From: Opitutia bacterium
GTDB taxonomy: Bacteria; Verrucomicrobiota; Verrucomicrobiia; Opitutales; Opitutaceae
Assembly: GCA_003157575.1 (NCBI GenBank)
Contig: PMKA01000214.1
Location: forward strand, 11,793 to 25,642
DNA: 13,850 nucleotides
Direction: 5' to 3'
Part shown: positions 1 through 5,255 of the stretch, in pieces
Numbering within the stretch: the first letter of the stretch is position 1
How the letters are laid out: each line of letters begins with the position of its first letter
Translations under genes and position numbers: made by a program
The notes under the pieces: generated by a model
What the model saw: only the letters and a program-made list of their open reading frames with translations
Told to the model about the DNA's origin: nothing
Databases searched by the model: none

Positions 1-75
1 GCGCATCTCCTCGGCCATCTCGGCCTCGGACTGCCGGCGGCGAAACAGGTGGCGGAGGCGGCGGAGGAGCTTCAT
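1..75 (-). CDS. ADOP-type ABC transporter permease, N-terminal fragment (runs off the window)
   Basis: Only the first 25 codons lie in the window. They read MKLLRRLRHLFRRRQSEAEM followed by AEEMR. This basic, Arg-rich start followed by an acidic helix is the typical opening of long ADOP-family permeases (duplicated MacB/FtsX-like permeases of Acidobacteria and Verrucomicrobia), in which a cytoplasmic extension precedes the first membrane segment. The start is the ATG at 75, 27 nt after the padR stop codon, on the same strand, so the two are probably co-transcribed. PadR genes very often sit directly before such permeases, which supports the call. The membrane and periplasmic domains are outside the window, so substrate and integrity cannot be judged. 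The identification rests on a short motif plus context. Confidence 0.6.
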   Translation of the reverse strand, partial: MKLLRRLRHLFRRRQSEAEMAEEMR

Positions 76-102
76 GGCGGATCCCGGTTGAAGGCTGCAT
101 GA

Positions 103-432
103 TCAGGTTGAATGCATCACCTGCGCGATGATGGCGGTCATGCGGTTCCAGTCCTCCTCCTCGGCTTCGAGCTGCTTCCGGCCCTGGCGGGTGAGCGCGT
201 AATACTTCGCGCGCCGGTTGTTCTCGGTCACCCGCCACTCCGCCTCGATCCAGCCCTTGTCCTCCATCCGGTAGAGCGCAGGGTAGAGCGAGCCCTCGTC
301 CACCTGGAGCGCGCTCTTCGAGAGTTGTTCGAGCTTCTGGGTGATGCCCCACCCGTGAAGTTCGCCCCGGCTGAGGACGCGGAGGACCAGCATGTCGAGG
401 GTGCCCTGGAGGAGGTCGCATTTCCTGGCCAT
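103..432 (-). CDS. PadR-family transcriptional regulator
   Basis: A 109-aa protein with the standard PadR winged-helix layout. DLLQGTLDMLVLRVL is the first helix, GELHGWGI the start of helix 2, EGSLYPALYRMEDKGWIEAEW the recognition helix and wing, and RRAKYYALTRQGRKQLEAE the end of the wing plus the start of the C-terminal dimerisation helix (EEEDWNRMTAIIAQVM). Length and motif order match the short PadR class (about 105-115 aa). I chose the ATG at 432 because it puts MARK directly before DLLQGTLD, as usual in the family; an in-frame GTG at 441 would add three residues. PadR proteins repress nearby transporter genes and release DNA on binding a ligand. This gene sits between two ADOP-type permease genes on the same strand, so it probably controls them. 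The ligand is unknown. Confidence 0.93.
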   Translation of the reverse strand: MARKCDLLQGTLDMLVLRVLSRGELHGWGITQKLEQLSKSALQVDEGSLYPALYRMEDKGWIEAEWRVTENNRRAKYYALTRQGRKQLEAEEEDWNRMTAIIAQVMHST

Positions 433-448
433 GACCGTCACTTAGACC

Positions 449-481
449 GCCTAAGGCAGAATGCAAGCCTTTTCCTTAGGC
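449..481. promoter_or_regulatory. Candidate PadR operator: inverted repeat upstream of padR
   Basis: GCCTAAGG at 449-456 and CCTTAGGC at 474-481 form a perfect 8-bp inverted repeat with a 17-bp spacer. Each arm contains a CCT-W-AGG dyad; their centres are 24 bp apart. A further half-site, CTTAG at 441-445, pairs with CTAAG at 451-455. The element lies in the short gap between the permease pseudogene stop (493) and the padR start (432), the usual place for an autoregulatory PadR site. It could also fold as a hairpin after the permease gene, but no T-run follows. Assignment as an operator is inferred from position and symmetry. Confidence 0.45.
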
Positions 482-492
482 TGTCCAAGGCA

Positions 493-2594
493 CTAGTCGG
501 CGCGCAAGGCGACAAGCGGATTCATCCGTGCCGCGTGGTGGGCGGGCGCCCAGCAGGCCGCCAGGGCCGCAAGACCGACGGCGCAGGCGGCAAGCAAAAG
601 GGGCGGCATCGGCAGACGGCCCATTCCGTAGACGGTCGCCTGCAGGACCGAGGACAGTGCGAGGGCGCAGGCGAGGCCGGCGGAGATCCCCAGCACGACC
701 CAGCGCGAGGCCTGCCCCAGGACCAGGCGGAAGATGTCCCGATATCTCGCGCCCATCGCCATGCGCACGCCGATCTCCCGCGTGCGCTGCAGCACATGAT
801 ACGAGAGCGTCCCATAGATTCCGACGGCGACGAGCCCCAGCGCGGTCGCCGTGAACAGGCCCGCCATTGCTGCTGCGGCGCGGCTGCCCGTCGTCGCGTC
901 GTGAACCACGCCGTTCATCGTTCGCACGTTCGCCAGCGCGAGCCCGGCGTCGAGCGCGGCGATCTCCCGGCGCAACAGCGGCGTGAGCTGGCTGGCGGGC
1001 CGGGCCGAGCGGACGATCAGATACACACGCGCCCCCCAGATGTCCCTCGGCAGCGCGTACATTTCCGGCTGCGTTTCGCTTTCCGCGCCCCACTGGCGGG
1101 CGTCCTCCACGACGCCGACGACGCGCGATTGGTGCCAGGGTTTCCCGGGATTGTTTCCGCGCATCAGCTCGCCGAGCGGATCCTTGTTCGGCCAGGCCTT
1201 TTCCACCATCTTGCGGTTCACCACAACGCCGGTGATCTCCCCGGCGTCGTCGAGCGCCTGGAGATTGCGGCCCCGCACGAGCGCCAGGCCCATCGCCTGG
1301 AAATAGCCGGGAGTCACCGACGAGCGCTCCACGAGGCGGCGCTCCTGCGCGGGATCAGGCCCCGGAGGAGCCGGTGCCGGGCGCGCGAGCCGGCCGTCGT
1401 CCTGCCGCCGTCGCGAACGACTGACGCCGGGGACGTTCGGTTCGCCGCCCATGCCGGGGGCAGGCCCGCCAGCACAGAGACAAGCAGCGCCGCCGCCAGG
1501 GCGAAGAGCAGCGTCGGCCCGTCGAATGCGATCGCCGCGCGGCGGGCCTCTCCAACCGGCTCGATCGCCCGCAGGAGGCGCATGCCGCCGAGGGCGAAAC
1601 CCAGCCCGGCCGCGGCGCCGGCTGCAGCCAGCACGGCGCTTTCCGCAAGCGCGAGCCGTGCGATCGCGCTCCGCGTTGCGCCGAGGGCGACGCGCAGGCT
1701 GAATTCGCCCTGGCGGCGGGCGTTGCGCGCCAGGAGCATGCTCGCGACGTTTGCGCACGCCACGAGCAGGACCAGCGAGACGGCGCCGAACAACATCCAG
1801 GCCCGCGAGGACAGGTCCCGGGTCATGAAATAGTGCAGCGAGCCCACCAGAAACCTCTTGTTCGTGTTGCTGTCGGGATATTGCTTCGAAAGCTGCGCGC
1901 CCAGGGCCTTGATCTCCGCGTCCGCTCCGGCGACGGACACGCCTTTGTGCAGACGGGCGATGCCGCACAGCCAGTGGTTGTCGCGGGAGTTGTCGTCCGC
2001 GAGCGAAAGCGGCAGGAAGACGTCGATGGTGTCCGTCCGAACCCATGGGCCGGAGAATTCGAAGCTCGCCGGAAGGACGCCCACGACCGTGACGTCGGCT
2101 CCGTTGATGCGCACCGCGCGCCCGATCATGCCGGGATCGCCTCCGAAGGATTTTTGCCAGAGGGCATGACTGATCACCGCCACCGGGGCCGCGCCCTTCT
2201 CCTCGTCGGCGGCCTCCAGCCACCTGCCGAGTTGCGGGCGCACGCCGAACGCGCGCAGCACACCCGCCGTGCCGGCTATGCTCGACACCGCCTCCGGTTT
2301 CTCGCTGCCGACGTTTGCGGTGCGCGGCGAATAGGCGCCAAAGTCGGCGAATGAGGCGGACTTCTCGCGCAGATCCTTGAAATCCTGGGCGGACAGCGGC
2401 CAGCGATCCCCCGACCAGACCATGACCAGCCGGTCCGGATCGGGATATTGGAACGGCGCGACGACGAGCGCGCGCAGGGCGCTGAACATCGCGGTGGCGC
2501 CGCCGATCCCGGTGGCGAGCGTGATTGTCGCGATTGCAGTGAAGCCGCGGGATTTTGCCAGGGCGCGGATTGCCAGTCGAAAATCTGAAAGCAT
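493..2594 (-). pseudogene. ADOP-type ABC permease, disrupted by internal deletion and frameshift
   Basis: Two ORF pieces in different frames together make one permease. The N-terminal piece (2594 down to about 1360, roughly 410 codons) starts MLSDFRLAIRALAKSRGFTA, has the first membrane helix, a MacB-type periplasmic domain (PVAVISHALWQKSFGG, VTVVGVLPASFEF) and the first FtsX core (VSLVLLVACANVASMLLARN, FSLRVALGATR). It then runs out of frame to a stop at 1314. The C-terminal piece (about 1350 to 493, roughly 285 codons) resumes at QERRLVERSSVTPGYFQAMG and carries the second FtsX core (TREIGVRMAMGARYRDIFRL) to the end MNPLVALRAD. The segment that normally lies between, holding the helix that opens the second half and the first part of the second periplasmic domain, is absent. 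An N-terminal extension up to 2774 is open but unlike the family, so I start at 2594. Probably nonfunctional unless the break is an assembly error. Confidence 0.8.
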
Positions 2595-3241
2595 GACGGA
2601 TCGGGTGATTGGACGCGGCGGCGCGAAGACCGGGGCGGATGAACAGGGCGCTCCCCAATAAAACCTGCCGGCCGGTGAAAAGTTACAGCAATATCTCCCG
2701 GGGGAGCTGGCCTCCCGCTCGTAAACGACGAGAATGTCTGCGAGGATAATCCGTGATTCTGCCGTGCTCGCCACCCGCCACCCGATGCTCGCCTCTTTGG
2801 TTCCGGCTTCGGCGGGTTGGGCTTCCAGTCCTCGTAGCCGACGAGCGTGAGCCCCACCCGACTTTGCCCGTTCGACAAGCTTGTCGAACCCGTCGAAACG
2901 GCGGGTGGAGTTTTCCTTCTTCCCTCGTGGCTGCGAGCGTGAGCGAGTGGCCTCCGCCCCGGCTGGGGCAGCGGGAGGGATTTGAGTTGTTGACCGCCGG
3001 CCGTTGGCCTCGATGAAATCCCAGGAGCGACTATACGACGTCGCGTGCCTGACGCTTTCTGCGAACGCAAAACCCGCCGGCGTGTTCCGCCTCGATGGAG
3101 ACCCCCTGGGTCGTCATCGTGACGGTCACGTGACCCTGGATTCCGCCCACATACGCCGGGATCTTGTGCGCGGCGAAATAGTCCCGGGTTCGCTTGCTTC
3201 GCGGCGAGAGCCAAAGCGCCCTCGGCGAGGGGACCCAAAGC
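2595..3241. other. Intergenic region without a supported gene
   Basis: This 647-bp stretch separates the permease pseudogene from the toxin gene. Open frames cross it on both strands but none has a recognisable domain, a convincing start or a ribosome site. It contains a nested palindromic element at 2831-2908 (described separately), a 12-bp palindrome GGTCACGTGACC at 3124-3135, and low-complexity GC-rich sequence. A minus-strand frame at 3031-3288 includes the peptide IPAYVGGIQGHVTVTMTTQG, which has protein-like composition and may be a gene remnant, but I cannot place it in a family. No promoter for the permease was clear enough to call. Confidence 0.5.
2831..2908. repeat. Nested palindromic intergenic element
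   Basis: The core is a perfect 20-bp palindrome, GTTCGACAAGCTTGTCGAAC, at 2870-2889. It is framed by CCACCCG (2854-2860) and its complement CGGGTGG (2902-2908), so the whole can fold as a long hairpin. A second small hairpin, CTCGT-AGCCG-ACGAG, sits just left at 2831-2845. After the core, TCGAAAC at 2893-2899 repeats part of the palindrome. Short TTCGACAAGCTTGTCGAA-like palindromes recur between genes in several bacterial phyla, so this may be one copy of a dispersed REP-like family. Copy number elsewhere cannot be seen from one window. Confidence 0.55.
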
Positions 3242-3508
3242 TCAGCCGTAAACTTCCCTTCGGTGTCCAACAGCAACAACAACCACAATCATCACCTTGT
3301 TCTCCAGGCGGCAGAGAATTCTCCAATCGCGGACGCGGTGGCGCCAGAAACCGTGCTTCTCTCCGCGCAGCGGCCTGCCGAATTGTTCCGGGTCCGCCGT
3401 CCCTTCAACCCGGGTCTCCAGGAATCCTTTGATTTCGGCTGCGGCCGATGGGCCCAGCTCACGAAGCTGGCGGGCGGCCTCCGGAGTAATCTCATATCCC
3501 CAGCTCAC
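3242..3508 (-). CDS. RelE/ParE-superfamily toxin
   Basis: An 88-aa protein with the compact RelE fold signature: an N-terminal strand (YEITPEAARQL), a helical hairpin (SAAAEIKGFLETRV), then the basic strand stretch LRGEKHGFWRHRVRDWRILC, and the C-terminal strand VMIVVVVAVGHRREVYG. Residues at positions used by RelE-type mRNA interferases are present (K51, R56, R60, R63, H82, R84, Y87), so it may be active; assignment to ribosome-dependent mRNA cleavage rather than ParE-type gyrase poisoning is not certain. The start is GTG at 3508, chosen because a strong GGAGGAGGT ribosome site lies just upstream and because it overlaps the antitoxin stop by 17 nt. It is the second gene of the toxin-antitoxin pair, so its translation is probably coupled to that of the antitoxin. 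Confidence 0.9.
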   Translation of the reverse strand: MSWGYEITPEAARQLRELGPSAAAEIKGFLETRVEGTADPEQFGRPLRGEKHGFWRHRVRDWRILCRLENKVMIVVVVAVGHRREVYG

Positions 3509-3785
3509 GCCACACCTCCTCCGGTTTGAGCGTGGGTTTGCCGCTCTTCAGGTGGCGTTCCCACGCTTCGCTCGCCTTCCGGTAATCTAGCTCATCATCG
3601 ATCTTCTCCTGGATCCCGGCGACCTTGCGGCCCAATTCTTCAAGCCTCATGTCGGGCTCAGTGGACTGCGCCAGGGCGGCGTGCTTGATGAAGGCGGTCG
3701 GGCTCAGTCCACGTTTCCGGGCAGCAGCGGCAATGCGTCGTCTCTCGGTGGCGGTCAGCCGGATGGATGTGGTCGTGGAGGGCAT
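3492..3785 (-). CDS. Ribbon-helix-helix antitoxin
   Basis: A 97-aa protein. Residues about 4-40 (TTSIRLTATERRRIAAAARK, then RGLSPTAFIKHAAL) form a ribbon-helix-helix DNA-binding domain: a short strand with alternating residues (TSIRL), then two helices separated by the GLSPTAF turn. The rest (about 45-97) is charged and helical, ending LKPEEVWRELGI, and would wrap and neutralise the toxin. This is the usual arrangement for CopG/RelB/DUF1778-like antitoxins paired with RelE/ParE toxins. The ATG at 3785 overlaps a perfect 20-bp palindrome (3785-3804), the expected autoregulatory operator. The stop overlaps the toxin start by 17 nt. No mobile element borders are visible around the pair. Confidence 0.9.
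   Translation of the reverse strand: MPSTTTSIRLTATERRRIAAAARKRGLSPTAFIKHAALAQSTEPDMRLEELGRKVAGIQEKIDDELDYRKASEAWERHLKSGKPTLKPEEVWRELGI
3514..3522 (-). promoter_or_regulatory. Strong ribosome binding site of the toxin gene, inside the antitoxin gene
   Basis: GGAGGAGGT on the minus strand ends five bases before the GTG start codon at 3508. It is the best Shine-Dalgarno match seen before any gene in this window and it decides the GTG start. It lies within the last codons of the antitoxin gene. Confidence 0.75.
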
Positions 3786-3804
3786 GCGCTACACGTGTAG
3801 CGCA
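3785..3804. promoter_or_regulatory. Toxin-antitoxin operator: perfect 20-bp palindrome
   Basis: TGCGCTACACGTGTAGCGCA is fully self-complementary and abuts the antitoxin start, its first base being part of the ATG. The inner TACAC/GTGTA half-sites are the kind of short dyad bound by a ribbon-helix-helix dimer. Bound antitoxin would cover the start codon and the likely -10 region, giving tight autorepression. Function is inferred from symmetry, position and the antitoxin fold. Confidence 0.75.
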
Positions 3805-3820
3805 CCGGGACCCGTGTCAA
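3794..3820 (-). promoter_or_regulatory. Candidate promoter of the toxin-antitoxin operon
   Basis: On the minus strand a perfect -35 hexamer TTGACA (3820-3815) is followed after 15 bp by TACACG (3799-3794), a poor -10 match (3 of 6) inside the operator palindrome. The spacer is shorter than the usual 17 bp. If used, transcription would start very near the ATG, giving a leaderless or nearly leaderless antitoxin message that is directly blocked by operator binding. Confidence 0.4.
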
Positions 3821-4032
3821 TCTCTCCATCTTATAAAGGGTCTCCACGGTGTGAATCCGGTTCGTGTCGACCGCAGACAACCCAAACGGGCGCGGATACC
3901 AGGCCATGAATACGCCGCGATTGTGGCCGTTGGCGCTCTGGCCGCATGTTCGCTCCTCCGGACCGCTCTCCGTTCCCTTTGTTGGCTTCTGTAAAACACC
4001 CCGGACTTGGTTGCGGCTCCGCCGCGCTGTGA

Positions 4033-4065
4033 CCGACTGCCGGTTCCGGGTTGAACCGGCGTCGG
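4033..4065 (-). terminator. Stem-loop just downstream of the esterase gene
   Basis: GCCGGTTC (4039-4046) and GAACCGGC (4053-4060) form a perfect 8-bp stem with a 6-nt loop, extended across a one-base bulge by CCGAC (4033-4037) and GTCGG (4061-4065). It begins 11 nt past the esterase stop codon at 4076 on the minus strand, the position expected of a transcription end or an mRNA 3' stabiliser. No T-run follows, so it is not a classical intrinsic terminator. The rest of 3821-4032 holds no supported gene. Confidence 0.5.
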
Positions 4066-4075
4066 CTATTGCGTG

Positions 4076-4942
4076 TCACCGACTCGCAGCGGCCGGTTTC
4101 AGAAAGCCGCGATCGTTGAGCCAGTCGGCAAGGCGATGGGGCCAATTTCGGACCGCGAGGAAGGTGGACCGGTCGCCCATGTTGAATGCGTGTTTGCCCT
4201 GGGCAATGAAGTGGGCCTCCACCGAAACCTTTGCCTCCCGGAAATCCCGGAGAAGATCCAGCGTCGTCTGGTCGCATCCCCACTCGTCGTCGTTCGTGCA
4301 GATGAGAAACGCCGGTCCGGTGTCGGACGGGATGATCAAGGGCGCCTTGCCTCCCGGGTACACCATCATCTCGAAGTCTGGGCGCCCGTTGAGCCGGTCG
4401 ACCGGATCGGCGGCCTTGGGATCGCCATCGCCGCTGCTGAAGGCCACCATCATCACAACCTCGCCGCCTGCGGAAAAACCCAGGATGCCGACGCGGTGAG
4501 GATCGATCCCGAACTCGGCCGCCCGGCTCCGCACAAGCCTCATTGCGCGATAGGCATCCTGGCGGACGTTGTCCTTCGTATAGGGCGATCCTTCCTCGTT
4601 CGGCAGCCGATATTTCAGCGCGAATACCGTCACGCCGAAACCGTTGAAAAACTCCGCGGCCTGCCTGCCCTCAGCGTCGAAGACCAGCTCGCGGAAACCG
4701 CCGCCCGGGGCGACGACGATCGCGCAGCCGTTGGCCATTCCCGCAGGCGGACGGAACACCGTGATCGACGGATTGTTGACGTTGCGCACCCACCAGTCCT
4801 TCGCCTGCTCCGGCACATCCTTGAGGCTCTCGAAGCCCGGGGCGCCGTTCTCCCATAGGTGGATGACCTCCGGTTTCGGCTGGGCGATGAGTGACACGGG
4901 CAGCAGGAGCGCGGCCAGCAGGAGGCAAATGCGGGAGCTCAT
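4076..4942 (-). CDS. Secreted alpha/beta-hydrolase, acetyl-xylan-esterase-like
   Basis: A 288-aa protein with a signal peptide (MSSRICLLLAALLLPVSLIA, cleavage near residue 20). The hydrolase fold is clear: VVAPGGGFRELVFDAEGRQA (residues about 77-96) is the oxyanion-hole region, GFSAGGE (155-161) is the nucleophile elbow with Ser157, NDDEW (217-221) supplies the acid, and GKHAFNMG (249-256) the catalytic His251. This pattern (APGGGF, GFSAGG, late GxHAF) belongs to esterases of the BD-FAE/acetyl-xylan-esterase-like group, which remove acyl groups from plant polysaccharides; the actual substrate cannot be read from sequence. I chose the ATG at 4942 because it starts the signal peptide; the frame stays open to 5068 but that extension looks noncoding. 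It stands alone, divergent from the five-gene operon to its right. Confidence 0.9.
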   Translation of the reverse strand: MSSRICLLLAALLLPVSLIAQPKPEVIHLWENGAPGFESLKDVPEQAKDWWVRNVNNPSITVFRPPAGMANGCAIVVAPGGGFRELVFDAEGRQAAEFFNGFGVTVFALKYRLPNEEGSPYTKDNVRQDAYRAMRLVRSRAAEFGIDPHRVGILGFSAGGEVVMMVAFSSGDGDPKAADPVDRLNGRPDFEMMVYPGGKAPLIIPSDTGPAFLICTNDDEWGCDQTTLDLLRDFREAKVSVEAHFIAQGKHAFNMGDRSTFLAVRNWPHRLADWLNDRGFLKPAAASR

Positions 4943-5255
4943 ATGTTGGGGGTTTGGCTTGATTGTTGCCGAGAGCGTGAAAGTAGCCGCGAGCGCGAGG
5001 GAAGGGAGGGCCTGCCATTCGGCCGCCCTTCCAGGAAGGGCAGCCCGGAAAAGGAAATGGCAATGCATCCGAAAGGCAAAACAGAAGATCTGCGCGGGAC
5101 ATGCGGGCCCGCAGAAATGGTCGGGAAAAGAAAACAGAAAAAAGTGGAATCATGGGGCTTGACTGTCGTAGAAGTTGAGGAAAGAAAACATCCCGGAACT
5201 AGAAAACCCGTTGGCACCGAACGGCGCAGGGCCGTTCAGCGGACGGGTTCCGGAA
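4943..5255. other. Divergent intergenic region with repeat-like sequence
   Basis: This 313-bp region separates the esterase from the divergent surface-protein operon and should hold both promoters, but no convincing -35/-10 pair was found. TTGACT at 5159-5164 lacks a matching -10; TTGAGG (5175-5180) with TAGAAA (5200-5205) has a 19-bp spacer and is weak. The region contains a 17-bp dyad at 5026-5042, a 10-bp palindrome GCGGGCCCGC at 5104-5113 and a purine-rich stretch at 5121-5148. No gene is supported here. Confidence 0.5.
5026..5042. repeat. Inverted repeat within a candidate dispersed intergenic repeat
   Basis: GCCCTTCC (5026-5033) and GGAAGGGC (5035-5042) form a perfect 8-bp dyad around one central base. 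Nearby GGGAAGGGAGGGC (5000-5012) repeats the GGAAGGG motif, and GCCATT (5015-5020) recurs as its complement AATGGC (5066-5071), so the segment has nested symmetry. It may be one copy of a dispersed element. Its role is unknown. Confidence 0.4.

Noticed and set aside
433..441. GTG start for PadR giving MTV before MARK
   Set aside because: The ATG at 432 fits the family's usual N-terminus better; the GTG remains possible but changes only three residues.
112..1833. 573-aa plus-strand open frame
   Set aside because: It lies antisense to padR and the permease pseudogene. Its Arg/Ala/Pro-rich composition with no domain is typical of a shadow frame in GC-rich DNA, and the minus strand carries clear PadR and FtsX motifs.
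2595..2774. 60-codon N-terminal extension of the permease frame
   Set aside because: The extension has no resemblance to ADOP permeases, whereas MLSDFRLAIRALAKSRGFTA at 2594 is the standard start.
3268..3300. CAA/CCA-rich stretch resembling a microsatellite
   Set aside because: It is the antisense of the toxin's Val-rich beta strand (VMIVVVV) and needs no separate explanation.
3755..3907. 50-aa minus-strand mini-ORF (MAWYPRPFGLSAVDTNRIHT...)
   Set aside because: It overlaps the antitoxin start and its operator and promoter, has no recognised domain and no ribosome site.
4073..4858. 261-aa plus-strand open frame over the esterase
   Set aside because: Antisense to a gene with a complete catalytic triad and signal peptide; no domain of its own.
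5175..5255. Upstream start for the RCC1 protein (27 extra residues)
   Set aside because: It would bury the signal peptide behind a charged, low-similarity stretch; the ATG at 5256 gives a standard signal peptide.
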